From the NCBI GenBank assembly GCA_949825045.1, contig OX463822.1, forward strand, positions 377,001 to 441,000: 64,000 nucleotides of DNA, written 5' to 3'. The position numbers were made by a program, and so were the translations under genes. Below, one piece after another: positions 1-10,937 of this stretch (the stretch's first letter is position 1; the number at the start of each line of letters is the position of its first letter). This DNA is from Argyresthia goedartella (Eukaryota > Arthropoda > Insecta > Lepidoptera > Argyresthiidae). The notes beneath the pieces were generated by a model. It saw only the letters and a program-made list of their open reading frames with translations. It was not told the DNA's origin and ran no database searches.

Positions 1-400
1 ATGCTATGTACTTATGTTTGTTTTAATGATTGTACCACGCCGCTGTCTGTGACGCTCCTGGGGCAACACTTGGCGCTGACTGAAAATTCAGCATACTGCT
101 GAGTATGCAGATGCCATTTATAATGATGACAGTGACTCACCACGACCGTCTTTGTCGCTCGATAGATTGATTGATCGACTATATAAATGAATGAATGAAT
201 GAATGAATTATTTTGTTTTCTTCCGTGTATGTTCTAAATTCTTCCTTTTGTGAGTAATATGTATATTCCTTATTTTCATTTTCATTTCTAATGTGTTTGT
301 GTGTTCACTGTCATTATAATAAATGTTTCTTCTTTCTTTCTCTTTCTTCTTTTCTCTCTGGACGTTTTCTCCTTAGTTATTCGAACCACTGTTTATAGAG
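1..400. other. AT-rich repeat-derived stretch, no gene seen
   Basis: No coding exon or RNA gene is apparent. An (ATGA)n microsatellite sits near 189-213 and resembles the short tandem tails that end many insect LINEs, so this may be the 3' end of a + strand LINE whose body lies outside the window. That is an inference. Confidence 0.3.
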
Positions 401-407
401 TCGGGTT

Positions 408-950
408 CTACCCTGGAGTAGTAGATGCCTCCATCCCAGTCTGTCCAGTGCCAGAAGTTCCGAGTTTTTTGGTTCTCAAACCTGAGCATTGAATGCCCGA
501 CAGGTCTTTTGCCTCAGTCATTTGGTCGAGCATCACTCTACTGGGTAGTCGGTCATCATTTTGTCTTTGTACGTGCCCCAGCCATTGCAATCTATTCTGT
601 TTTAGTGTTGTAGTGTTGCTGAAAGTGTGAGTTATGTGTAGGACTTTCTCGTTCGTCATTTTGTCCTCCCATGTGACTCCGATAATAACTCGCAGACAGC
701 GCATGTGAAAGACGTTGAGTCGGCGTTCCTGTTTTCTGTATGTCGTCCAGGTTTCACCACCAAACAGTAACGTACTCAGAAGGCAGGAACTGTACGTGAG
801 GACTTTGGTGTGGGTGGTAAGTTTACAGTTTCCCCATACTCTTGAGTACAGTTTTCCGAACACCGTTGCAGCTCTGCCAATGCGCAAGTCTATCTCTTTG
901 GCATTTGTTAGGTTCGATGTGATTGTTGAGTCGAGGTTACAAAATTAGTC
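408..950 (-). pseudogene. LINE reverse-transcriptase C-terminal fragment
   Basis: The minus strand encodes about 160 residues with the pattern found after the RT domain of RTE/Rex-like non-LTR retrotransposons: a Leu-rich stretch, 'GGETWTTYRKQERRLN', 'FHMRCLRVI', a 'WEDKMTN' block and 'LQWLGHVQR'. No YxDD core or endonuclease is attached, so this is a 5'-truncated or rearranged relic. It belongs to the same general family as the RT fragment at 9307-10027. The exact clade is uncertain. Confidence 0.6.
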
Positions 951-1410
951 GACTACTTGCAACGTGGCGCTATTGAGCGTTATGTTCAAGTTCAAGTTCA
1001 AAGATTTTTATTCATAATAGTACAAAAATTGAGACTTAATGAACGTCATAACATAATCAAGCAAGCATTATATAACATTAAGAAAGTGCCTAATTATTAC
1101 ATAATATATAGGGTGCAATGAACTGGTTTAATTCCAGATGTCGGTGTCTTGTAAAAAATCATTTATTTTGTAGTAGGCCTTTGTGCATAAAGTGTGCTTT
1201 ATACATTTTTTTAATCGAGCTTCAGTTAAGTTTCGTATTTCTTGCGGAATTTTATTGTAGAAACGTATACAGTGTCACATAAAAGAACTACTTACTTTTG
1301 TGAGCCTGAACATTGGAAAAGAAAGTTTATGTTTATTTCTAGTTTGCACATTGTGGCGGCTATCAATGGTATTAAAGCTACTGATATTTTTCCTCACATA
1401 CATTATGTTT

Positions 1411-2844
1411 TCATAGATATATTGACTTGCAACTGTTAGGATGTTGGTTTCTTTGAAAAAATCTCTCGAGAGACTCTCTATTACCTAGCTTGTACATAAA
1501 CCGGATCGCTCTCTTCTGCAAAATGAAAATGGTCTCAATGTCAGCAGCCCGTCCCCATAGTAGTATGCCGTAGGACATAATGCTATAGAAATAACTAAAA
1601 TATACAAGCCTAGCAGTTGCCACGTCAGCCCTGATTCTTTTAACTGCATATGCTGCGGAGCTAAGTCCATGTGCTAATTTTACAATATGGGGACCCCACT
1701 GTAGTTTGGCATCAATAGTGATGCCGAGAAATACAGTTTCATCTACTAGTTTTAGTTTGTCTTTCCCCAATACAATATTACTCTCAACTTGCCTTACATT
1801 AGGTAAAGTGAAGTAGTCGCGAGAGAGCATTATTTGTTTCTTGTAAATCATTTTCTTGCCTCCTAACTTTAAAAATTAGTAACGTGTCATCTGCAAATAA
1901 TACTGTCTCTAACATGTTTTGTACCATGAATTGCAAATCTTTTACATACACGAGGAAAAAGAACGACCCCAGAATAGATCCCTGTGGGACTCCCATCTTC
2001 ACCTGAGAATCCGACGATTTTGTCCTATTAATGTCAGCTTTTTGAACCCACCCTTCTAAATACGATCTCATAAGCTTAGAGCTATTGCCTTTTATGCCGT
2101 AATGTTTTAGCTTTAAGAGCAATGTTTTGTGGTCTACAAAGTCAAATGCCTTGGAAAGGTCCCAACGATCTTCCCACGCATTAAAAATATGTTTAACTAA
2201 CATTACTCCAGCATCGGTTGTCGACCGCCATTTTGTAAATCCAAACTGCTGGCTATGGAGAAATCGATGTTCATTGAAGTGCGCCAGCAACTGACCCAAT
2301 ATAATCTTCTCAAATATTTTACTTAATACGGATAGAACCGAGACTGGTCTAAAATTTTTGGGGTCACCCCTATCGCCGCTTTTAAATAAAGGTACTAGCC
2401 TGCTGTGTTTCATGAGATCAGGGAAAGTACTCTCATCTACACATTTATTGAAGATTTTAGCTAAACGAGGGGCAAGTTCGTCTATCACCGAGCTAATAAT
2501 TTTTACTGAAATGCCCCAGAGATCCTCAGATTTTTTAAATGTAACAACTTAAATGCTTTAATTATGCCATAGGGCTCAATATATGCGAATAAGATATCTT
2601 GATTGCACTTTGGCACATTGTCTTTTAAAAATGATGCAGCAAGATCCGGAGACGAGTCTAAAGAAGCCGTAGTAACAATTGGAACATTTGTAAAGAACTG
2701 TTCAAATGTGGCCGCGATTTCATCGTTAGAAGTTATTAGTTTATCTTCAATCTTAAGTAAAAAGCTACGGTCTCCTGATTTTGCTTTACCTGCTTCTCTA
2801 TTTATTAAATTCCAAATTGTTTTAGTTTTATCCGACGATGGCAT
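1411..2844 (-). pseudogene. LINE reverse transcriptase, broken
   Basis: Three overlapping or abutting reading frames (2844-2503, 2488-1799, 1851-1411) together encode a reverse transcriptase. The middle piece has 'FRPVSVLSVLSKIFEKII', a 'DLSKAFDFVDHKTLL' block, 'MGVPQGSILG' and the catalytic 'VLFADDTLLIF'. The last piece has the post-RT 'VFLGITIDAKLQWGPHI' region and 'SYGILLWG'. Frame changes between the pieces show it is a pseudogene. It belongs to the LINE spanning 991-5275. Confidence 0.75.
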
Positions 2845-3369
2845 TATGGCAGACGGCCCTAAATATTTTTGTATATAATTTTACATGTTGAATAAAAATT
2901 GGGTCATGTGTAGATGTTTTTTGCCATAAAGTAAAAGCAACAAAAGGAATTCGTAAAAGTAGGGATACACTTTTACGAATTCCTTTTGTTGCCCATTCAC
3001 TAAACCGTACTCTAGTATCACTATTTGTAAGCTTATGTAATTTAAAATTGTTTTCAAAACTATTTGAAAGTTTGTTGAATAAGTCCGTATAGTGATCATT
3101 CGCATTTTGAGTATAATTTTGAGTAGGTAAGCTACTTTGTAAATCTTGTTTGAATTCATTTTTTTTTTGTTGTGATTGGCCTACACAAGACTACTTCCAG
3201 TGATTTCAAATCTACTTCTATGTTGACAATTTGCCCACTTCTTCAAAATTTCGCTTTTATGTGTTCGCACTTAGCTTTATGGCAGACAGCCCTAAATATT
3301 TTTGAATATAATTTTACATGTTCAATAAAAATTGGGTCATGTGTAGATGTTTTTTTTGTTATAAAGTGC

Positions 3370-4276
3370 CTAAAGTGAATCCCTGCTTTTACGGATTCCT
3401 TTGGTTGCCCATTCACTAAACTCTACTTTACTATCGCTATTTGTAAGTTTATGTAATTTGAAATTGTTTTCAAAACTATCGGAAAGTTTTTTGAATAAGT
3501 CCGTATAGTGATCATTCGCTTTTTGAGTATTATTTTGAGTAGGTAAGCTACTTTGTAAATGTTGTTTAAATGATTCAATGTTTTTTGTTGTGATTGGCAT
3601 ACACAAGACTATTTCCTGTGATTTTGAATCTACTTCTAAGTTGACAATTTGCCCACTGTGATCAGACTTTAAATAATTTACTGTACACTTCTTCAAAATT
3701 TCGCAACCACAGAAGACGTTATCAAGGCAGGTTGCAGTAGTTTCAGTTATTCTTGAGGACTCTGTGATGATGTTAACTAAATTGAATGATTTAAAAAATA
3801 TTATTAATTTAGTATGCAACGGGGAGTCCACCAGCAAGTCTATATTGAAGTCACCCCAAATGACTACTTCTTTGTTATTAATAGAAGCTACTCTCAAGAT
3901 ATCCTCCAATACTGATTCAAATATACCATAATCACTGAAAGGGGGTCTGTACTCTGTATACGCTTACTACAATGTGTCTACCAAGTTCAACACACGATAG
4001 TTCTATTACTTTCTCAACAGAAAGTCTGCAAATATCCTTGCGCTCTTTAAATTTTAGGCCATTTTTAACCATTACTAAGGATCCTCCGTGTATTGAAGAC
4101 TTTCTATTGAAGTAGCTGGCTACTTGATAGTTGTGTACAGCGAAATTCATTTGAGACTCAAGTTGCCAGTGTTCTACTAAGCATAGTATGTCTACTCTGT
4201 ATTGCACCAAGAATAGTTCTAACTCTAGTAATTTGCCAGAAAAGCCACCTTGTAAGTTCTGATTTACTAAAACCAA
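3370..4276 (-). pseudogene. LINE apurinic-type endonuclease, broken
   Basis: The pieces 4276-3932 and 3909-3370 give an exonuclease/endonuclease/phosphatase fold typical of LINE ORF2 N-termini. The first starts 'MVLVNQNLQGGFSGKL' and has 'VDILCLVEHW' and a 'HGGSLVMVKNGL' block. The second has 'VVIWGDFNIDLL' and later 'YLKSDHSGQIVNL', where SDH is the usual catalytic C-terminal motif. A frame break near 3920 separates them. A near-copy of the SDH-side downstream region lies at 2881-3160. Confidence 0.7.
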
Positions 4277-4487
4277 TTGCTTTATAGGGGACTTTTCTGT
4301 CGTCTGCCTTGACAGTTTAAATGAGTAGTTAAAGCTTATTTACTTACATTCATCTTGGCAGTTTTTAAAACCTCAGCATACAAAGGTTTAGTAGATTTAT
4401 TTCTACATTTGTCATTTTCTACTGGCATCCTAGTTATTTTCTCGACAATAACAGGGTCATAAATATTGAATGCCAATAATTTGGCAA

Positions 4488-5253
4488 TTAGATGACGCAG
4501 GTACATACATACATTGTATCCCTAGTCAGTATAAAATTTCGAATAAACTTATTCGTATCAAAATATAATACTCGGTCCCGATGACCAAAGATCAAGTTAT
4601 ACATAAGCCGGTTGAGTCTAGAATTCCGGTCATTTTGTGCCTCCGATAGAGCTTTAGAATAGGGAAAACAACACAGAATAATTTTCCTTGCCCACAGAGA
4701 TATTATAGATTCAAAGTAATTTATCAAATCGTCTTGTTGAACTCCTATGCTGTTCCCCATTTGTAATACAATAGTCGTATTATTATCATACTCCCTATTA
4801 AGCATGCAGTTTACTATCTGCATGTGAGATGCATCAGGCATACAAATGTTTTCTACATGCTGCCGTAAGTTACGCAGCAGCTTGATGCCTAAACCTACTC
4901 CTAATTTATCTGAGTACACTATGGACTTGAAGGCACCATTTTCAGGAACTGAGTTGCTGGTGGGTGTTGATTGCCAATGTCCATCTAAGGCATCACAGGT
5001 TGACATGTTGCTATGGCCCATTGTTCCATTTGATGCTACCAATGGACCGCCTGTCTTGACTCCATGCGGCTGTGCTGGATCCCGCAGTATAGAGGCCGGT
5101 GTGACGGGCACGCTGCACGGTGAAGACAAGCAAGCCTACCCAGCTGTGTGCCTGGCTGTGTCAGTTCTCTTCGGCTGTTGGGGGGTCAGCTGTAAAGGGG
5201 CTGCTTTCCCCGGCAAGTCTTGTGGTGGTGGCAGGAGTGGCAGAGGGGTCCAT
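4488..5253 (-). pseudogene. LINE ORF1-like protein with possible SGNH/esterase domain, broken
   Basis: An ATG on the minus strand at 5253 opens a Pro/Ser/Thr-rich N-terminus that meets a TGA after about 30 codons. The reading then continues in another frame to 4488. The downstream part has 'TTIVLQMGNSIGVQQDD' and 'KIILCCFPYSKALSE', then an Asn-Arg-Leu-Asn motif. This order resembles the Gly-Asn and later blocks of SGNH hydrolases, which some CR1/L2-type LINEs carry in ORF1. The esterase assignment is an inference. Confidence 0.45.
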
Positions 5254-5429
5254 ATTGGCTCAACTAAAGTCTAACTTCCGAAAATGGTTTTACTAACGAT
5301 TTGTACTCCGAATGATCACTCTTCCGAAAATTTTGGTTCCTAATTTTTTCGTTCATACAATTTCTAGTACTACCGACGAAGATCATAACACTCTGGTTTC
5401 CGATTTTTTTTATTACTAATATTACTACT

Positions 5430-8050
5430 AAACTGAATGAATGAATGAATGAATGAATGAATGAATACTTTATTGCACAAAACAAACATACAGAGATATA
5501 CAAAGAAAGATATATGTACAAGAGGCGCGCTTATCTCTATAAAAGAGATTTCTACCAGCAAACCCAGATAGGAAAGGAAAGTGGATTGTGAGAGTAAAAC
5601 CTATTTGCACAACAAAATTATTCATACACAATAATAATATAAGTAGGTACATATACCTAATACTACTACTACACCTAATTTATATAATATTATATACATA
5701 CATACATATCATACACATACAAGTTATATACATACATAACATACATATACAAATTATATATACATACTATGGAAGAGAGAGGTAATGATCTTTCAAGCGA
5801 ATCTTAAAAACGTTAAGTGACGGACTGTCCCTGATGGCATTGGGGAGCTTGTTCCAGAGCCTGATAGCACTGATCCTGAATCCTTGCCCATATGCGACTG
5901 AGTTGTGTTGAGGAGTTGCAAGCAGCGACCGAGTGTTTGATCTCCGAGACCTATCCGAAGAAAGAAACTCAAACCGATCACGCAGGAAGCTGGGGTAGCG
6001 AGGGTTGTGCAGAATATTGAAGAGTAGAATGAGAACATGGGTATCCTGGCGAAGACGAATTGGAAGCCACTGCAGTTCCCTACGATACTGGGAGACATGG
6101 TCATACTTACGCAGCCCGAAGACAAACCGAATCCCGAGATTTTGAAGTCGCTCAAGTTTGTTCAGTTGCTCTTCGTTCGCGCTGATCCAGCTGACATCTG
6201 CGTAATCAATGAGAGGAAGGAGAAGAGACTGGGCCAGAGTAATTTTAGTATGACGAGGCAGAAAGTTTTGAAGGCGCCTGAGGGAGTGAAATGTGGCAAA
6301 GACTCGTCTACTAACTTCGCAGACGTGAGCAGACCATGAAAGCTGATTGTCAAAGATAACTCCTAGATTTTTTGCCTTAGTACTGTACGGAATTATGGTT
6401 CCATCATAAGTTAAAGGAACAAGAGGCAGATGCTGTAATACACTATGGGAGTGTCTGGAGCCGACAATCATGGCTTGCGACTTACTGGGATTGACAAGTA
6501 GTCCATGAGACAGAGCCCAGCCCCTGATGTTCTCGAGATCGTCATTTAATGCACCCACAGAAGAAATCATATCACTTGGAGAGAAATGGCGGTAGATTTG
6601 CAGATCATCGGCATAAAGATGGTAAGAAGAAGAAATGGCATCCGAAATGGAATTGATGAAGACGGAGAAAAGAAGAGGGGAAAGAATACCACCCTGAGGA
6701 ACTCCAGAAGAAAGGTCGCACCACTCCGTGGAAGTCTCCTCGGACCTAATACGCTGCTGACGACCTCTCAGGTAGGAGCCGAACCAGCTGGCAGCGGCCG
6801 AGCAGACATTCAGGGACTTCAGTATCTCAACGAGGATGTCAAAATCAACACAGTTAAAGGCACTGCTAAAGTCTAGTAACGCTAACACAGTGATCTGCTT
6901 GATATCCATTGCTGATTCAATGTCATCGGTCACTTTAAGTAAGGCCGAGACGGTACTATGTCCCGGCCTGAATCCGGACTGGAATTGATTCAACAGCCTG
7001 TTAGAGGAAAGATAGGAGGAGAGTTGAGTGTGGACAATCGATTCAAGGACTTTGGAAAGGAAAGGCAGGATAGATATTGGACGATAATCTTTAAATGAAG
7101 ATGGATTTGAGGTTTTGGGAAGAGGGATAACTAACGCCTTTTTCCACACATTAGGAAAAGAACACTGAGATAGAGAGAAGTTAACAATGTGTGTAATGGC
7201 AGGTAGGAGGAAATCAAGGATGCTGTTTATCATTCTCGAGCAGATACTGTCGTCACCTACAGCTTTTGAGGAGATGGCAAGCACCGCCTTCTTAACCGTG
7301 TCAATTTCGACAAGACTGAAGTCGAATGGAGTGGTGGTGGGAGATGGCTTGGAGCGCAGAGAATGCAGGGTGGCATTTTTAACAGAGGGATTCATTACAA
7401 CAGGAGGGTCGGAGAAGAAACTATTAAGACCATTGAGATCGACATCACCAACCAATTGATTCTGGGACTTGCCAACACCATGGGTTCTAAGGAACTTCCA
7501 CACTTGAGCCGGGGTTTAATTTTCGATGCACTCATAGATATGGCGGCGCTTGGCAGCGCGACACATATGGTTGCACCGATTACGGAGACATTTGAAGGCA
7601 GCAAAGTTTTCATCAGTGGGGTCCTTTTTGTAGAAGCTTTTGGCTCTGTTCTTCTTTGCCATCAATCGCTTAATGGGATCAGAGAGCCAGGGCGCAGGGA
7701 GATGTTTTACTCGAAACTTTTTTACTGGTGCGTGCTTGTCGTAGAGTCCCAGAATAATTGTGTTGAAGTGGTGAATCTTGTCGTCAACGGTCTCACTAGT
7801 GATGACAGGCGACCAATCAATCGAGGCGGCATCAGACTTTAGGACAGTAGGGTCTATACCCCTAAAACTACGAGCAAAAATGAATTTACCTCTGCTTTTA
7901 GGAGGCCTAACCTTGTACGATAGATACACTAGGTCATGGAAAGAGAAAGGAGAGTTAAATTGACCATGGGCAGCAACTTTGTCTACATTAGAGGTTTTCA
8001 TGATATCGAGAAGAGATGGAGTGCAATGGGGCTGAAAAAACTGATCTAAA
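5430..8050 (-). mobile_element. 5'-truncated CR1/Jockey-like LINE, little decayed
   Basis: This minus-strand LINE ends in a (CATT)n tail (the + strand reads TGAATGAATG from about 5435) just after 'cacaaaataaag'-type sequence. It covers the end of the endonuclease, the full RT and the C-terminal domain. The coding part (8001-7516 and 7503-5767) is one frame interrupted by a single TAA. The 5' end, about 8050, stops inside the endonuclease-RT linker, consistent with incomplete reverse transcription. Confidence 0.75.
5767..8001 (-). pseudogene. LINE ORF2 (endonuclease tail plus RT), one nonsense codon
   Basis: The frame from 8001 runs to a TAA at 7518-7516 and resumes in the same frame through 5767, giving about 740 codons. 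The first part is the linker after the endonuclease ('PAPWLSDPIKRLMAKKNRA'). The second has 'DYRPISILPFLSKVLESI', 'LLDFSSAFNCVDFDIL', 'GVPQGGILSPLLFSVFI' and 'YHLYADDLQIYRHF' with the YADD catalytic box. It also has the post-RT thumb and the C-terminal 'VAYGQGFRISAIRLWNKLP' domain. Only one base change separates it from an open frame here, so the insertion is fairly young. Confidence 0.8.
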
Positions 8051-8099
8051 CTCCTAAGTGTTTTTTACCATAATGTTGTCTTTCATAAACATGTTTTTC

Positions 8100-8680
8100 A
8101 TAATATTGTTAAAGCATAAGCAATACTGACCTAACAGTACCATTTGACTTTTGGTTGGTATGTTTAGTTCCAAAGTAGTGTTTTTTGTAGTTTTTACATG
8201 TTCTAACCTAACCTAACCTACCTTATTGCCCAGATGTTGATTTCGGTAGCAACACTGACCTAACAGGACCATAATTTGACTTTTGGTTGGTATGTTTAGT
8301 TCTAAAGTAGTATTTTTATAGTAGTTTTTTGTTGTTTTTACATGTTCTAACCTAACCTAACCTACCTACTGCCCAGATGTCAGTTTTGGTAGCGTCACTG
8401 ACCTAATAGTATCCTATTCTGACTTATAGGTAGGAAGGTTTCGTTCTGAAAACAGTGTTTTTTGTAGTTTTTACATGTTCTAACCTAACCTACCTAACCT
8501 ACCTACTGCCCAGATGTCGGTTTCGGTAGCGTCACTGACCTAATAGTATCCTATTCTGACTTATAGGTAGGAAGGTTTCGTTCTGAAAACAGTGTTTTTT
8601 GTAGTTTTTACATGTTCTAACCCAACCTAACCTACCTACTGACCAGATGTCGATTTCGGTAGCGACATTGACCTAATTAA
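8100..8680. repeat. Minisatellite with CCTAA blocks, about 4 units
   Basis: Units of roughly 133-144 bp recur with anchors at 8201, 8345, 8478 and 8615. Each contains 'acatgttctaacc', two or three CCTAA motifs, 'gcccagatgt' and 'gacctaa'. The CCTAA words match the complement of the insect telomere repeat TTAGG, but the runs are short and the rest of the unit is not telomeric. Confidence 0.7.
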
Positions 8681-8955
8681 TTGCAATTATCTTTCATCTG
8701 CAAATTTTAGAATAAAAACAATTCTACATAACAAATATATGATTTCGAATAATAGTGTAAAAAACAGTTATTTTGAGAAAATATAGGAAAACAAATAGTA
8801 GTACAATAGATATTTATTGTTACCGACATTATGAAGTTGAATGATTCGGAATTAATAACATTAGGAACAGAGTAGTTATTGATAGTGATTGTTAGGATGA
8901 AAAATTGTAGTAACAAATTTTTCGGAGTTACAATAATCGAGGTAGAAATTTTAGG

Positions 8956-9230
8956 TCAGCTTTGGCGCACCCGTGGCAGAGACAATCTTTGTTCAGAGTC
9001 TTCCACGTTTGTCTGACACAAGGACTCAAAGCCCTCAAGATTGTTTTTGCTTAGTGCAATCAACTCATTCATTAATGAGATGCATTCATCATACTGTGTT
9101 TGCATGTGATGTCCAGTAACTCATACTGCAGATTTTCCAACTGAGATTCTCGTTCAGCCATGGCTAGCTCATGTTCTATTTTGCTGGTAAGTAGTTTCTT
9201 CTGACACTCAGACACTTCAGCAACTAATGC
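8956..9230 (-). pseudogene. Coiled-coil coding remnant or terminal exon of unknown gene
   Basis: The minus strand after an 'aaacag' acceptor-like site encodes a Glu/Leu/Lys-rich coiled-coil segment ('ALVAEVSECQKKLL', 'HELAMAERESQLENLQYELL'). It then needs one frame change near 9105-9110 to continue ('QYDECISLMNELIALS', 'NNLEGFESLC') to a TGA at 8956. The composition and heptad pattern are unlike the LINEs around it. It could be a processed pseudogene or the last exon of a minus-strand gene with an indel. I do not recognise the family. Confidence 0.35.
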
Positions 9231-9306
9231 TGTTTAAACTAACTATAGGTTTAACGATGTGTTAGTGCCTTGCACCATTATTTTTGGTGACTTTTGGTGT
9301 TTACAC

Positions 9307-10620
9307 TCATCGAAAAATTGTCACATGCTCGACCGAAGCGAGATAGTCATCGGCAAAGAGCAGCTTTACGAGGATGTCGAGACGATTTCTCTCGGCCTTT
9401 AGGAGGTTTATGTTGATGAGTTTCCCGTCGTGTCTCATATGTAGGTGAACTAAAGCTTCGGATCCATCAAAGGTGGCGAAGAGTAATGCCGAGAAGAAGA
9501 CTCCATACAGAGTTGGTGCCAGTACACATCCCTGCCTAACTCCGCGGTTGACGTCGAATGGTTCTGACACATCCACATCGAAGTCCACGGAACTGCGCAT
9601 ATTATCGTGGAAAGACTTTATTATGGATAGCATCTTTGGTAGGCATCCAACCCTGGTCAGCACTTCGTACAAGCCTTCTTTGCTGACGGTGGTGAAGGCC
9701 TTGATTAGGTCGACGAATGCCATAAAAAGTGGTTTTCGTTGCTCGCGAACACTTTTTCTGGAGTTGGCGCAAAGTAAATATCATGTAGGTCGTTGATCGG
9801 CTGGTAGTTCGGTAATTGTCGCACACACGACGATTGCCTTTGCTTTTGATAATGGTAACAAAGTTTGCGTTGTACAGAGCAGAAGTCGCTGCGGGGAGCT
9901 TAATTAGCTCAGCGGGGATGTCATCGCTGCCGATGATTTTGCCATTTTTTAGGGATTTTACATCACGCAGAAGCTCTTCAAAGGTAGGTGGTGAATCTAG
10001 GCTTTCTAATACAGGGAATCTATGCATGGTCTGTAGTGCTTCGCAATTGATGTTTACCTCCTGGGAGTAAATTGTGTTGTAGGGCTGTGTACAGCGAGTC
10101 AGAGTTGATGGGTTTTCTCTGTTATCGGTGATCCATCAGCATCTTTAATAGGCGCACGTTTTCTGATGGTCGGTCCTATAGCTTGCTTCCCTGATGCATA
10201 CCACGGATGTCACCGATGTCGTGACAGTGTTGATGTGCAGAGTTTCGTCCAGTGCTGATTAGCACACTGTCATGACACCCGTTGGAGATCTGAATTTGCG
10301 GTTTTTAAGGCATGCTTTGAGTGGTCAGTTTGCGGTTGATATGTGTATTCCTTGTGGCCTTTATGTACGGTTTTAACTGGGTTTTATGCTCCGAAAAACC
10401 AGTCTTTAAGTTTCCTCACTTTACTTCCGAAAACCTTTTGAGCTGTTCTTAAAAGTGCCCCTTGTGTAACGCTCCAGAGTTTCTCAAGATCGTTAATTTC
10501 TTGTAGATTGGTCGTTTACTTTTGCCTAACGGTATTCCAGATCCGTTGCCTCTTCCGCTAGCTTAACCGTACCGAAGCCAGCCTTCTCCGCCGCTGCTGC
10601 CGTTGAGTTCTTCACCTATA
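9307..10620 (-). mobile_element. RTE/Rex-like LINE fragment, degraded
   Basis: Minus-strand pieces at 10027-9602 and 9723-9307 encode parts of an RT. They include 'LKNGKIIGSDDIPAELIK', 'MAFVDLIKAFTTVSKEGLYE', 'NRGVRQGCVLAPTLYG' and 'VKLLFADDYLASV' with a FADD box. Frameshifts break it throughout. Sequence up to about 10620 still reads as fragments of the upstream RT region. Its C-terminal family counterpart is at 408-950. Confidence 0.65.
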
Positions 10621-10856
10621 ATCCTAGGGAAGGGGCCTGTTCGTCTGCGGAAGGTATTTTATTTCCATCCTGCCCTACAGGTATCTTAAAGAAAACCTCT
10701 CGAAAACCCTCTATCTGCCACGTGGGGACGCGTTCCTTAGGGTTGAGGCTAACCCGAGAAGGGCTGACACAGTAAATACATATGTATATGCTGTGTCAGT
10801 CAGATTTCGGGTATTTTTGGTATTCATGTGTGTATTTAATAAAGTGATGTGATCAG

Positions 10857-10937
10857 GTGCTGACTCTGGTGGATACGATCTGCAACGCGGAACAGGAATT
10901 CTGCACGCAGTTTTTCTACCTCGATGTTGATGTAAAG
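10857..10937 (+). CDS. Sec3: Sec3 exon a (phase 0 to 0)
   Basis: The acceptor is 'gatcag' and the donor 'gtaaat'. The 81 nt encode 'VLTLVDTICNAEQEFCTQFF' followed by 'YLDVDVK'. The Glu-Glu-Phe-Cys and Phe-Phe pattern fits Sec3. This is the first recognisable exon in the window, and no earlier Sec3 exon was found in positions 1-10856. Confidence 0.85.

Larger units (their letters stand above)
991..5275 (-). mobile_element. Degraded CR1/Jockey-like LINE, near full length
   Basis: This minus-strand non-LTR retrotransposon reads, from its 5' end, as ORF1 (about 5253-4488), an endonuclease (about 4276-3370), an RT (about 2844-1411) and a 3' UTR ending at 991. The end is marked by a short tandem 'caagtt' tail. 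The 3' UTR recurs in the opposite orientation at 12240-12480, which supports this boundary. Many stops and frameshifts and an internal duplication (2836-3266 against 3270-3690) make it inactive. The RT has a FADD box and a 'GVPQGSILG' motif. Confidence 0.7.
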
